From positions 1,903,001 through 1,967,000 of the forward strand of contig NZ_CP138632.1 of the NCBI RefSeq assembly GCF_036456085.1: a stretch of DNA of 64,000 bases, given 5' to 3'. This document shows, one piece after another, positions 34,400 through 43,661 of this stretch; within the stretch, counting starts at the first letter, position 1; every line of letters starts with the position of its first letter. The notes under the pieces are model-generated. The model made no database searches. It was not told where the DNA came from and saw only the letters and a program-made list of their open reading frames with translations. The position numbers and the translations under genes were made by a program. Source of the DNA: Veillonella parvula (GTDB lineage Bacteria; Bacillota; Negativicutes; Veillonellales; Veillonellaceae).

Positions 34400-34490
34400 T
34401 TGTTAACTTAATAAAAACATAATATATTGACAATTTGATTGTAAACGTTCGCGCATAAATTGTCAACTTAATGCATGAAATGGTTAACAA
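34400..34490 (-). promoter_or_regulatory. bioB promoter with BirA-type operator
   Basis: On the minus strand TTGACA (34466-34461) and TACAAT (34443-34438) are 17 bases apart. TTGTCAAC (34460-34467), 15 bases and GTTAACAA (34483-34490) form a near-perfect BirA box (TTGTTAAC-N15-GTTAACAA) covering the -35. Further half-sites are TTGTTAAC (34400-34407), ATTGACAA (34426-34433) and TTGTAAAC (34439-34446) near the -10 and transcription start. BirA with biotinyl-AMP should repress transcription. Confidence 0.85.
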
Positions 34491-34705
34491 AAAATATATT
34501 ATAATTTATATCTTATGATGAAAGAATATGTGCTTATCTTATAATTTATATTTATTAATAGTTAAGAGAAGTTTAGTTTAACTATATTGTTTTGATGGTA
34601 AATGATAGTTATTTTTAACTTATCTTTAAGGTTTTGTAGTATAATAAACTATTGTAATTACTATATATAACTATAATAAGAATATTAATGGAGGAGTGGA
34701 TATAG

Positions 34706-35977
34706 ATGCAGCCGTTTCGATTTATACACTGTGGTGATCTGCATTTAGGGGCACCCTTTCAATATGCTACAGGTATTAGCAGCGCTGTTGATCGCGTTGT
34801 AAGTGAAGCAACCTATGTAGCCTTAGATAAAATTATTGATACTGCTATTACAGAACATGTTCATGCTGTTGTAATAGCTGGTGATATTTATAATAGCGAA
34901 GACCATAATTTAGAGGCTCAAGTCCGTTTTGTGCGCGCCATGTATCGCTTGGCGGAGCATCGTATTGATGTCTATATGGTACAAGGTAACCATGATCCTG
35001 CTGAAAGCTGGAAAGCACAATTACAGATGCCAGATAATGTACATGTATTTTCTAGCGAACAGGTACAGCGTTTCCCGCTCATCGTTAACAATATAGAAAT
35101 TGGTGGCGTATATGGTATTAGTTGTGGTCATGGTAATGAAAGTGACAACTATGCTCGTCAATACAGAGCTTTTGAACGGGATGAATTTTCCCTTGCTGTT
35201 ATGCATGGTACTGTAGGCTCTAGTGTAGGCTCTGAAAATCATAATATAACAGGACCTTGTAACTTAACTGATTTAACAGAGGCCGCTATGGATTATTGGG
35301 CATTGGGCCATATTCATAAATCTCAAGTTCTTAGCGAGGAGCCTCTCGTAGTTTATGCTGGTAATTCGCAAGGATTGCATCGTAAAGAACATGGCCCTAA
35401 GGGGTGTTATCTTGTATCTGTATCACATAATGGTCATTGTGATTTGCGATTTATCGACACCTGCGCTGTCCGATTTGAGGAAATCAAAATCGATATTGCT
35501 GGCATGCAAAATGAAACGGATTTTTTAGAGATTTTGCGCCGTAAAAAAGAAAACTTGCGAAAGCAGCATAAGAAAAACATCTTGCTATCCATCGTTTTGT
35601 CCGGTACAGGACCTCTACATCGCCTATGTACGCAAGAGGGAATTCGAAAACTATGGTTGCAAGAGTCTCAAAATGAAGAGAAAAGTAAATCTATATTTGT
35701 TATGCCTTACCGTATCATTTCTAATACAAGACCTAGTATTAATCTAGTTGAGCGACGTCTATTAACAGATGTAGTAGGTGATTATTTGCGTGCTTATGAT
35801 GATATGGTAGATGGGGATGCGATACAGACTGCGCGCCAAATTATGGCGGATCGTCCTGAATTTAAACGCTTAGGCGCATATGCCGATTTATTAAGTGATG
35901 AATTATTGGCACGAGCTTTGAAACGTTGTGAAATTGAAGGTGTTACTGTATTGATGGGGGCTAATGATGAACATTAA
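34706..35977 (+). CDS. SbcD/YhaO-like metallophosphoesterase nuclease subunit
   Basis: A 423-aa protein of the Mre11/SbcD family. Phosphoesterase motifs are HCGDLHLGAPF (residues 9-19), VIAGDIYNS, VQGNHDP (motif III), MHGTVGS and LGHIHKSQ. The remainder is a capping domain similar to Bacillus YhaO. It works as a double-strand-break end-processing nuclease with the ATPase encoded by the next gene, which overlaps its end by 14 bases. GGAGGAG precedes the ATG, and an upstream TATAAT (near 34641) may be the promoter. The first 200 bases upstream of the gene are AT-rich and otherwise featureless. Confidence 0.9.
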   Translation: MQPFRFIHCGDLHLGAPFQYATGISSAVDRVVSEATYVALDKIIDTAITEHVHAVVIAGDIYNSEDHNLEAQVRFVRAMYRLAEHRIDVYMVQGNHDPAESWKAQLQMPDNVHVFSSEQVQRFPLIVNNIEIGGVYGISCGHGNESDNYARQYRAFERDEFSLAVMHGTVGSSVGSENHNITGPCNLTDLTEAAMDYWALGHIHKSQVLSEEPLVVYAGNSQGLHRKEHGPKGCYLVSVSHNGHCDLRFIDTCAVRFEEIKIDIAGMQNETDFLEILRRKKENLRKQHKKNILLSIVLSGTGPLHRLCTQEGIRKLWLQESQNEEKSKSIFVMPYRIISNTRPSINLVERRLLTDVVGDYLRAYDDMVDGDAIQTARQIMADRPEFKRLGAYADLLSDELLARALKRCEIEGVTVLMGANDEH

Positions 35978-38849
35978 ACGCATACGATTTGATGAATTTG
36001 GCCCGTATCGCGACTGGTCTTTCACTACGGGTGACAATGGGGTTCAACTCATGTATGGCCCTAATGAAAGTGGTAAGACATCCTTGCTCGAAGGGATGCG
36101 CACCTTGTTGTTTGGTGGTACTCATAAGGCTTATGGTCCTATGACGGGGGCCCTTGATGTGGACCGTAATGGTGAAAGCTACTATATCGGTCGTAAGGGT
36201 AAGCAGTTAGACTTTTACAGTCCTGGTAATCCTGCCATCCATGAAGAGCCGGCTCAACATTGGTGGCATGGCATCGATAAAAAAACATATAACCGCATAT
36301 TTGCGTTAACATTAGACGACCTACAAGGCCTTGATGTATTACAAGAGGTAGAGGTTCGTTCCCGATTCTTTGGCGCTGAAGGGGGAGAACACTTAGGTGG
36401 CGCTGTTAAGGATGTTGAAAAAGGGGCTACAGACCTACTTGTAGCATCCTCGAATGGTAAACGTCGCATCAATGTATTGATGGATGAGCTTAAAGAAAAC
36501 CGCCAAAAGCTGAGTCAGTTGGCGGAGCATGAAGCGCAATATGTGGAATTACAAACCGTCTTTCACAGTACGGAGCAAACCGAAATGGAATTGCAAAATC
36601 AGTTGAAAGAATGGAAGGAATATCGGGATGGTATCGATGTAGTATTGCGTGCGTGGGATACGTATCGTCGCAGTGAAGAGGCGCGTATGCACATGCAGCA
36701 GTACAATAGTGAACTCGCCTTGAGTCGTGATGAGTTTCTTCGCCTTGATGAAGAAATTAAACGGGCTCGTGACAATATGCAATTATGGCAGGAAAAGGAA
36801 GCGGCATTGATGCCGGCTAACTTTAGTCCTGATAGCCCATTTGGAACTTATGGCCAAGATATTGAAGATCTTATTCAACAAGGTGCTAAATGGGAGCAAT
36901 TACGCCGTGAATGCGAAGAAGGCGATGCGTACATCCGTAAGGTTAGAGAACAATTGGAGTTTTCACGCACCCTACATTCTGCGTGGCGTCATGATGAGCC
37001 AATGGCAGAAGACATCAATTGGTTTGATGGAGAACGTTTGGCAAGTCGTTTGCGCACCGCAAAAGAACAACTTTTACATTGGCAAGACCGCAAACCTGCA
37101 GAGGCTACCGATGAGGTGCCGACGGCGAACCTTGAAGGGGCATCCTTACCTAACTTTAGTGAAGAAGAATTAGCTAAAAAAGAATATTTAGAACGTGAAT
37201 TAGATCGTATCTTAATGGATATAGATCGAGTAGAGGCTAGACGGAATAGTTCTGGTTCAGATGCACAGCCTACAATTCTGCCAAAATGGCTACAACGCAT
37301 TAGTGGTATAGGTGCTGTTATTGCTGTATTGGTAGTATTAGCAGGCCTGTTGGTTCTTGAATCTGCATTATATACTATAGGTGGTTTTATTTTCTTGATT
37401 CTATCTATGGGGCTATTCTGGTATGCTACCTGGAGGCTTCATAATGGTAACTCTGAAGTGTCTAAATTAAACTATGAGTTACAAATTTTATCCTCCCGTA
37501 AATCCGATGTAGAGCATCAGCTAGAGGCTTTGATCAAGGCTGCTACGCCTACAGCGAGTCCTGTACCATCCTTAGAAGGGGTGGCACATCTTGAACGTTG
37601 GATTCAAGAAGGTCATACATTACAAGGCATTTACGATGAAGCTCTCGCAGCATGGCAAAACTGGTTACCCCGAGGGGCGGCTAAGAGTCTCGATGAAGAT
37701 GATTTCTTTGGCCTCAAACATGAATATGATCAATATCATGAGCAACTACGTACCATAGAAGGCTATGAAAAGCGTTTGGCGGAGCATAAAGAAGGTCTAC
37801 GTATTATTGAAGACCAAGCGATGGCTTTGTGGTATAACCTTGGGATAGAGGCGCCAGTATCTCCAACAGAGCTAAAACGCATTTATAACCAATATAAGAA
37901 CTTCCAACAAAATAAGATTGTATGGGAACAAAAGGAAGCACAACGTAAAAGCTTCCGCAATGAATACGATAATTGGCATCGTAAGGAAAAAGAGCTACTC
38001 CTTCGTCAACAAGAACTGCTCCATAAAGCGGGTATGGAAAGTTCCAACGAGTATCGTCAACATCTTATCGATGAGGACCAATATAAACAGTGGCAAACCA
38101 TCTACAAGCAAAGTCAAGTGCAGCTTGATTTGCTTGCTCCTGATGCGGAGAATAAAGACTTGTTCTACCGTCGTTTGCGTGAAGGCAACAAGGATAACTG
38201 GTTGGATGAATTGGCTCATTCTGAGCGTGAAATAGCCTCTATCGAAGATAAATTGGCTACCTTGTACGAGCGTCGCGGCCAAATCGTTGAAGCCATGCGT
38301 ACACTTGGTTCTGACCAGGAACAACACCAAATGTTGCAAGAACGAGAGGCTTTACAAAGTGAATTAGAGTCTGCTCTCGAAGATTGGGCTACGCAAGTAT
38401 TGATAAGCCATTGTATGGATAAGGCTCAACAATCATATGAACAAGAAAAACAACCTCATATGTTAGAACTTGCATCCTCTTATGTTGAAAGACTAACTGA
38501 TGAGAGGTATACGCTTGATATTCTAGGTATCAATAAAGGGGTAGCACTTATCAACAACAATGGGGAACGACTAGAACTTAAATTCTGGTCTAGTGGTCTA
38601 GCTGACCAAGTATACTTGGCATTGCGTCTTGCCCTAGCCAAGGTATTCTCTTATCAAGTAGAATCCTTGCCGATTATCTTGGACGATATTTTGGTGCGTT
38701 TTGACGAAAATCGTCAACGTAGTGCCTTGGAACTGTTGGCTGAGCTTGGAAAGAATCAACAGATTTGGCTCTTTACCTGTCAACGCTCCGTATATGATAT
38801 GGCTCAATCTATTATGGGCATCGATTGCCATAGACTAAGTCGTAGCTAA
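35964..38849 (+). CDS. SbcC/YhaN-like SMC-type ATPase
   Basis: A 961-aa ATPase partner of the preceding nuclease. Walker A is YGPNESGKTSLLEG near residue 30. Coiled-coil arms follow. Around residue 445-495 there are two hydrophobic segments (IGAVIAVLVVLAGLL and TIGGFIFLILSMGLFW), as in YhaN. Near the C-terminus are the signature FWSSGLADQVYLALRLAL and Walker B LPIILDDILVRFDE. The membrane segment in the middle distinguishes YhaN from true SbcC. The first codon is ATG at 35964, with another ATG at 35967; which is used is unclear. Expected role: tethered ATPase of the nuclease, acting on DNA ends or structures. Confidence 0.88.
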   Translation: MMNIKRIRFDEFGPYRDWSFTTGDNGVQLMYGPNESGKTSLLEGMRTLLFGGTHKAYGPMTGALDVDRNGESYYIGRKGKQLDFYSPGNPAIHEEPAQHWWHGIDKKTYNRIFALTLDDLQGLDVLQEVEVRSRFFGAEGGEHLGGAVKDVEKGATDLLVASSNGKRRINVLMDELKENRQKLSQLAEHEAQYVELQTVFHSTEQTEMELQNQLKEWKEYRDGIDVVLRAWDTYRRSEEARMHMQQYNSELALSRDEFLRLDEEIKRARDNMQLWQEKEAALMPANFSPDSPFGTYGQDIEDLIQQGAKWEQLRRECEEGDAYIRKVREQLEFSRTLHSAWRHDEPMAEDINWFDGERLASRLRTAKEQLLHWQDRKPAEATDEVPTANLEGASLPNFSEEELAKKEYLERELDRILMDIDRVEARRNSSGSDAQPTILPKWLQRISGIGAVIAVLVVLAGLLVLESALYTIGGFIFLILSMGLFWYATWRLHNGNSEVSKLNYELQILSSRKSDVEHQLEALIKAATPTASPVPSLEGVAHLERWIQEGHTLQGIYDEALAAWQNWLPRGAAKSLDEDDFFGLKHEYDQYHEQLRTIEGYEKRLAEHKEGLRIIEDQAMALWYNLGIEAPVSPTELKRIYNQYKNFQQNKIVWEQKEAQRKSFRNEYDNWHRKEKELLLRQQELLHKAGMESSNEYRQHLIDEDQYKQWQTIYKQSQVQLDLLAPDAENKDLFYRRLREGNKDNWLDELAHSEREIASIEDKLATLYERRGQIVEAMRTLGSDQEQHQMLQEREALQSELESALEDWATQVLISHCMDKAQQSYEQEKQPHMLELASSYVERLTDERYTLDILGINKGVALINNNGERLELKFWSSGLADQVYLALRLALAKVFSYQVESLPIILDDILVRFDENRQRSALELLAELGKNQQIWLFTCQRSVYDMAQSIMGIDCHRLSRS

Positions 38850-38927
38850 ATTAATTTCGGACTGGAATTAAAGACTAGTTGAATTAAAGACTAATTAGAT
38901 TAAATAGATATCAACGAGGTAATGAAA

Positions 38928-38965
38928 TAATCCCTGTGGTCGCTACAAGCTTTCACAGGGAATAT
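38928..38965 (+). terminator. Possible terminator hairpin after the YhaN-like gene
   Basis: TCCCTGTG pairs with CACAGGGA across a loop of 16 bases. The tail is AATATTAATG, not a U-tract, so termination would be weak. Confidence 0.4.
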
Positions 38966-38988
38966 TAATGGCATTGTTGTGTGTGATT

Positions 38989-39014
38989 GTAACCAAAGTA
39001 ACTGTTTTAGTTAC
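38989..39014 (+). promoter_or_regulatory. Candidate operator ahead of hemE
   Basis: GTAACCAAAGTAAC and GTAACTGTTTTAGTTAC form overlapping GTAAC/GTTAC repeats immediately upstream of the hem operon. A related pattern (GTTACTTTGTAAC) lies upstream of pckA at 26644-26656. The regulator is unknown. Confidence 0.35.
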
Positions 39015-39057
39015 CATAGTGTGTTAGTATACATTTAGAACGAAAGGGGTTGAGTAC

Positions 39058-40101
39058 TTGAACACAGCTTATTTGGACATGATCCAAGGGAAGAACCCTG
39101 GTGTAACGCCTGTGTGGTATATGCGTCAAGCTGGTCGTAGCCAAGCGGAATATCGCAAAATCAAAGAGAAATATTCATTATTTGAAATTACAAAAGAGCC
39201 CGAGTTATGTGCTCGTGTTACGGAATTACCTGTTAAGGAATACGGCGTTGATGCGGCTATCCTTTACAAAGATATCATGAGCCCAATGGTGGCTATGAAT
39301 GTAAATGTTGAGCTGAAGGCCGGTGTGGGTCCTGTGTTTAGCACGCCTATCCGTTCTATGGCTGATGTAGAGGCTCTAGATTCCTTTGATCCTACCAAGG
39401 TAGAGTATATCGGTAAAACGATTACACTCTTAACATCTGTCATGCTCGACGTGCCACTCATTGGTTTTTGTGGTGCGCCGTTTACGATTGCATCCTACCT
39501 TATCGAAGGGGGACCAACGAAGAACTACAATAAGACTCGTGGCATGCTCATCGGTGCTCCTCGTGTGTGGAATGCATTGATGACTAAATTGGCGGATATG
39601 TCCATTGCGTACTTATCCATGCAAGCTGAAGCGGGTGCCAATGCACTTCAAATCTTCGACTCTTGGGTAGGGGCTGTTAATGCAGATCAGTATAAACAAG
39701 GGATTTACCCTCATATGGAGCGAATCATTAAGGCTGTAAAAGCTAAATATCCTCATTTACCTATAGCGATGAATGGCGTTGGCACTGACCATTTGGTGTC
39801 TATTTGGTCTCATTTGCCATTAGACGTAATTGCCCTTGATTGGCGTAGTTCCATTGTTATGGCGAATGAACGGGGTGTAACGCAAACCGTGCAAGGTAAC
39901 TTAGATCCAGCGTATCTGTTCGGGGACGAAAAAACATTGGCTCGCGAAGTAGATCGTATCTTGCTCGAAGGAGTTCGCTACGGGCGCCATATCTTCAATT
40001 TAGGTCATGGCGTATTCCCAGAGGCAGATCCTCAAAAACTTCATTGGCTAACGGACTATGTGCATGAACGTAGTCGTGAAATTTGGGCTCAAGAGAGGTA
40101 A
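39058..40101 (+). CDS. hemE: Uroporphyrinogen decarboxylase
   Basis: A 347-aa enzyme converting uroporphyrinogen III to coproporphyrinogen III. The signature is PVWYMRQAGR near residue 18, with KDIMSPM, GFCGAPFTIASYLIEGG, FDSWVGA and the C-terminal FNLGHGVFPEADPQKL. The start is a TTG codon at 39058 (MNTAYLDMIQGK), supported by AAAGGGG upstream; an ATG 21 bases further would lose the first seven residues. It overlaps nothing but is five bases from hemH, and heads the heme operon. Confidence 0.95.
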   Translation: MNTAYLDMIQGKNPGVTPVWYMRQAGRSQAEYRKIKEKYSLFEITKEPELCARVTELPVKEYGVDAAILYKDIMSPMVAMNVNVELKAGVGPVFSTPIRSMADVEALDSFDPTKVEYIGKTITLLTSVMLDVPLIGFCGAPFTIASYLIEGGPTKNYNKTRGMLIGAPRVWNALMTKLADMSIAYLSMQAEAGANALQIFDSWVGAVNADQYKQGIYPHMERIIKAVKAKYPHLPIAMNGVGTDHLVSIWSHLPLDVIALDWRSSIVMANERGVTQTVQGNLDPAYLFGDEKTLAREVDRILLEGVRYGRHIFNLGHGVFPEADPQKLHWLTDYVHERSREIWAQER

Positions 40102-40105
40102 ATTA

Positions 40106-41086
40106 GTGAAAGTAGAAAAAAAAGGATTATTATTCCTGTCTTATGGTAGCCCTTTAAGTAAGGATGATTTAGTACCCTATATGACGAGCATTCGTCGTGG
40201 CCGTGTACCAACGAAAGAAGAGATTGCTAATCTTACTAAGCGTTATGATACAATCGGTCAATGGGAAAATGTTGAACTTCAAACTATGGCAGAGTGCCAA
40301 TATAGAACCTTGCTTACTCTGTTGCCGACTATGCCTTCCGCTATTGGTTTTTTACACATGAAACCGTCCATTGCAGATGCAGTTGACTCCTTAGTCCAGC
40401 AAGGAGTGGAGCATATTATCGCTATTGTAACGGCTCCATTCTTCACCGCTCTCGGTACCGGGGCTTATGAAAAACAAGTGCAATCAGCTATTTCAAACCA
40501 TGATAATGTGACATTCGACTTTATCCGTTCCTGGTGGGATCAACCAACTTTTAAGGAATACTGGGTAAAAACAGTTTCAGAGTGTGTGAATAATGATAAA
40601 TCAGAATGTGTAGATAGTGTTACATCAGTGTATGTAGATAGTACAAACTCAGAGTGCGCAGTTGTAGATGCGAACGGTAAAGATGTATTTGTTGTTTTTA
40701 GTGCGCACAGTATACCTCTTATCAATAATCATGATGGCGATTCGTATGCGTTGGCTTTAGAGGAAAGCGCTAAAGAGATTGCTGAATATTGTAAATTACC
40801 GAACTGGACTGTGGCATGGCAAAGTGCGGCTCCTCATGGCCAATGGTTGGAACCTACCGTAGAGGATGCAATCAATGAAGCTTTACAAACTGGTGCTACT
40901 CGCATTGCTTTTGTACCATTTGGATTTGTAAGCAATCACGTTGAGGTACTGTACGATAATGATGTGGAGTGTAAAGAACTCGTTGAAGCAAAGGGCGCAA
41001 CATATATGCGTGCACCCATGCCAAATTGTAATGAAACATTTTTACAAGCAATGGCGAGTGCAATAATAGAAAGGATTCATTCGTGA
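40106..41086 (+). CDS. hemH: Coproporphyrin ferrochelatase with repeat insertion
   Basis: A 326-aa iron-inserting enzyme (HemH/CpfC). The active-site His is in VFSAHSIPL, and the metal-binding Glu is in PFGFVSNHVEVLYDND. WQSAAPHGQWLEPTVEDAI matches the family. It starts with GTG at 40106 with GAGAGG upstream. Residues 158 to about 190 are an insertion made of four 8-residue units (SECVNNDK, SECVDSVT, SVYVDSTN, SECAVVDA) encoded by a 24-bp repeat. As hemQ and hemY are nearby, the substrate is probably coproporphyrin III rather than protoporphyrin; this is inferred from the neighbourhood. Confidence 0.92.
   Translation: MKVEKKGLLFLSYGSPLSKDDLVPYMTSIRRGRVPTKEEIANLTKRYDTIGQWENVELQTMAECQYRTLLTLLPTMPSAIGFLHMKPSIADAVDSLVQQGVEHIIAIVTAPFFTALGTGAYEKQVQSAISNHDNVTFDFIRSWWDQPTFKEYWVKTVSECVNNDKSECVDSVTSVYVDSTNSECAVVDANGKDVFVVFSAHSIPLINNHDGDSYALALEESAKEIAEYCKLPNWTVAWQSAAPHGQWLEPTVEDAINEALQTGATRIAFVPFGFVSNHVEVLYDNDVECKELVEAKGATYMRAPMPNCNETFLQAMASAIIERIHS
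40577..40672 (+). repeat. 24-bp in-frame tandem repeat (4 units) inside hemH
   Basis: Units begin at 40577, 40601, 40625 and 40649, each starting TCAG (TCAGAGTGTG, TCAGAATGTG, TCAGTGTATG, TCAGAGTGCG). They are degenerate but exactly 24 bases apart and in frame. Confidence 0.85.
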
Positions 41087-42699
41087 ATGTAACAATTGTG
41101 GGCGGTGGCTTAACAGGGCTAACAGCGGCTTATTATTTAGGCCATGCAAAGCCGGAATGGACCATTACTCTTTTCGAACAAGCACCACGATTTGGTGGGA
41201 AAATACAAACGCAACGTGTGGATGACTTCGTAGTGGAACTCGGTCCTGACTCCTATTTGGGGCGTAAAACAGAAATGACAGATCTCGTGCATGATCTTGG
41301 ACTAGGTGATACCCTTGTGTCTAATGAAACAGGTCAAGCCTTTGTATATGATAAAGGCTCTATCCACCCAATTCCGGGCGGCTCCATCATGGGCATTCCT
41401 ACGGAAATGATGCCCTTTGTGAAAGCAACACTCATTTCATGGCCTGGTAAATTGCGTGCTGGCCTAGATTATTTTAAGAAACCATACCAACTCGATAAAA
41501 ATGGGGATGTATCCATTGGTCATTTTTTCAAATACCACTTAGGACAAGAAATGATGGATAAACTCATCGAGCCCCTATTAGCGGGTATCTATGGTGGCGA
41601 TATTTATAAAATTAGCCTATTGTCGACATTCCCTCATTTTATTCAAGTAGAACAAAAGTATGGGAACATGGTAAAAGGTATGATGGCTGCTAAGATGAGT
41701 CACTCCAAAGCAGGTGTCTCTAAGGCCGCCAAAGGGGCTGTTACTGAAGGTGATGTTCCTCGAGCTGGTAAAGGCACTATGACGGACCGTCAATTTGAAA
41801 GTCACGAAGCTAAGACTAGTCAAGATACTTCTGCTGGTAATAGTGTAAACAATTCTAGTCAAATGACAAAGACTAGTTCTAATCATCAGTCTGCTAAGAC
41901 ACAAGCGGATATGGAAAGTCGAAAGGGTACTGCTGCTCAATCCGGCATGTTTCGTCAATTGACAGGCGGCCTTGAAAGCGTGATTACCGCTATCGTTGAG
42001 GCTATGCCTAGTAATGTACATTTGCATACAGGTACACTAGTTTCTGATATTCGATATGTTGAAGGTGTGTACGCAATCGATGTGGTCAATCAGTATAACA
42101 ATTCTTGTGGTTGTCAATCTATGGCAGATCATGTGATTATTAGTACGCCGCCGGCAACGTATACACAATGGTTTAAGGATGATCAGGGTTTTGACTTCTT
42201 GCGTTCCATGGAGCAATCTAGTTGCGCCATTGCTATTATGTCTTTTGATAAAAGCACCTTTGATGGTGCTCTCAAGGAATCGGGTTTGCTTATTACTAGA
42301 AATACAGATACGCCTCTTACAGCGTGTACTATTCTTAATCAAAAATGGCCTCAAACAACGCCAGATGACAAGGTGGTGTTGCGAGTCTTTATTGGTAAGC
42401 CTGGTAATGATGTAGTAGAACGACTCAGCGAAGAGGAACTTTCAGAATTGGCAGTTAAAGAAATTCAACATATCATGGGTTTCTCTGTCAAACCAGAGTG
42501 GGTGCGCATCAATCGCCTCATTCACTGTATGCCTCAATATAATGTAGGCCATCGTGCAGGCATTAAATCTGTTCGTGAACATGTGGCGGAGCATTATCCA
42601 AATTTACATCTCATCGGTACGCCCTTTGATGGCATTGGAATCCCTGATGGTGTAAAACAAGCAAAAGAACTGGTAGAAAAACTTGTGAATGACAAGTAA
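41083..42699 (+). CDS. hemY: Coproporphyrinogen/protoporphyrinogen oxidase with Ser-rich insertion
   Basis: A 538-aa FAD-dependent oxidase. The N-terminal dinucleotide fold is MNVTIVGGGLTGLTAAYYLG. The family landmarks ELGPDSYLG, PLLAGIYGGDIYKISLL and the C-terminal LIGTPFDGIGIPDGVKQAKELVE are present. It starts with GTG at 41083, overlapping the hemH stop. Residues 203-287 are a hydrophilic Ser/Thr/Lys-rich insertion not found in ordinary HemY; with about 85 extra residues the protein exceeds the usual 460-470. Context with hemQ indicates the coproporphyrin route (CgoX). Confidence 0.93.
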   Translation: MNVTIVGGGLTGLTAAYYLGHAKPEWTITLFEQAPRFGGKIQTQRVDDFVVELGPDSYLGRKTEMTDLVHDLGLGDTLVSNETGQAFVYDKGSIHPIPGGSIMGIPTEMMPFVKATLISWPGKLRAGLDYFKKPYQLDKNGDVSIGHFFKYHLGQEMMDKLIEPLLAGIYGGDIYKISLLSTFPHFIQVEQKYGNMVKGMMAAKMSHSKAGVSKAAKGAVTEGDVPRAGKGTMTDRQFESHEAKTSQDTSAGNSVNNSSQMTKTSSNHQSAKTQADMESRKGTAAQSGMFRQLTGGLESVITAIVEAMPSNVHLHTGTLVSDIRYVEGVYAIDVVNQYNNSCGCQSMADHVIISTPPATYTQWFKDDQGFDFLRSMEQSSCAIAIMSFDKSTFDGALKESGLLITRNTDTPLTACTILNQKWPQTTPDDKVVLRVFIGKPGNDVVERLSEEELSELAVKEIQHIMGFSVKPEWVRINRLIHCMPQYNVGHRAGIKSVREHVAEHYPNLHLIGTPFDGIGIPDGVKQAKELVEKLVNDK

Positions 42700-42825
42700 A
42701 ATAGTGACTTGCTTAAAAGAGTTAGTATAGTATTAAGAGCTATAGGATTATCCTCAGCATAAAAGTAGAAGTTTAGTCTTAACTAAAGAATGTACTAATA
42801 AAAAATCTCAATAGAAACTAAATTG

Positions 42826-42864
42826 AAAAGACTCTATATGCTATAATAGTAAGTGGAGTCTTTT
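42826..42864 (+). terminator. Hairpin at the end of the hemEHY unit
   Basis: AAAAGACTC pairs with GAGTCTTTT across 21 bases and is followed by GATTTCC. It may terminate the hemEHY transcript. A further TATAAT at 42900-42905 could drive hemQ separately. Confidence 0.5.
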
Positions 42865-42929
42865 GATTTCCGTAATTATAGATATACATTATTATTTTGA
42901 TATAATCACCATAGATAGGAGTGATCATA

Positions 42930-43661
42930 ATGGGAAAAGCAATCCCTACAGTAGAAGGTTGGCATAGCCAACACATGGTATTCGCCATGGATTTCAGCGC
43001 ATGGAACTGTTTCACAGAGGATGAAAAAGCAGCAGCGCGCAATGAATTAAAAGCATTCTTAGCCGACCTTGAAGCTAAACATCAAGCTAAAGAAGGTAGC
43101 TATGCATTCTATGATTGTAATGGAGCAAAAGGGGATTTAATCTTATGGATTCTCGGTCCATCCCTTGAATACTTGGCTCAAGTAGAACGTAAATTCCGTC
43201 GTTTAGCTATTGCAAGTGTGTTGGTGCAAACTTATTCTTATACTTCTGTAACAGAAGTAAGCACCTATGTTAAGGCCAAGTTAGATACAGAGGAGGTTAA
43301 TCAAAAATTATATCCTCATGTACCTCGCGATAAATATATCTGTTTTTATAATATGAGTAAAAAACGCGAAGGTGATGACAATTGGTTCATGTTACCACCG
43401 CAAGAGCGCGGTGCTTTGATGAAAGCTCACGGTGAACTTGGTAAAACATACTTGGATGTATTATCTGAATTCACTACTGGTGGCTGTGGCCTAGACGACT
43501 GGGAATGGGGCATTACCATCTTTAGTAATGACGACATCCAATTCAAAAAAATCGTATACGATATGCGCTTCGAAGTAGCCAGTGCAAAATACGGCATCTT
43601 CAGCGACTTCTACGTTGGTACCATCATCGACGATGCACTACTAGAAGAAATTTTTGGATAA
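42930..43661 (+). CDS. hemQ: Coproheme decarboxylase (HemQ/ChdC, Cld family)
   Basis: A 243-aa chlorite-dismutase-family protein that turns iron-coproporphyrin into haem b. Tyr140 in ICFYNMSKKR is the catalytic tyrosine and His167 in MKAHG is the expected proximal haem ligand. TTGGCGLDDWEWGITIF and MRFEVASAKYGIFSDFYVG are typical of HemQ. The ATG at 42930 has AGGAG upstream; the frame opens with GTG at 42921. It completes the coproporphyrin-dependent pathway with hemE, hemY and hemH. This route is known mainly from Gram-positive monoderms, so its use here in a diderm is notable. Confidence 0.93.
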   Translation: MGKAIPTVEGWHSQHMVFAMDFSAWNCFTEDEKAAARNELKAFLADLEAKHQAKEGSYAFYDCNGAKGDLILWILGPSLEYLAQVERKFRRLAIASVLVQTYSYTSVTEVSTYVKAKLDTEEVNQKLYPHVPRDKYICFYNMSKKREGDDNWFMLPPQERGALMKAHGELGKTYLDVLSEFTTGGCGLDDWEWGITIFSNDDIQFKKIVYDMRFEVASAKYGIFSDFYVGTIIDDALLEEIFG

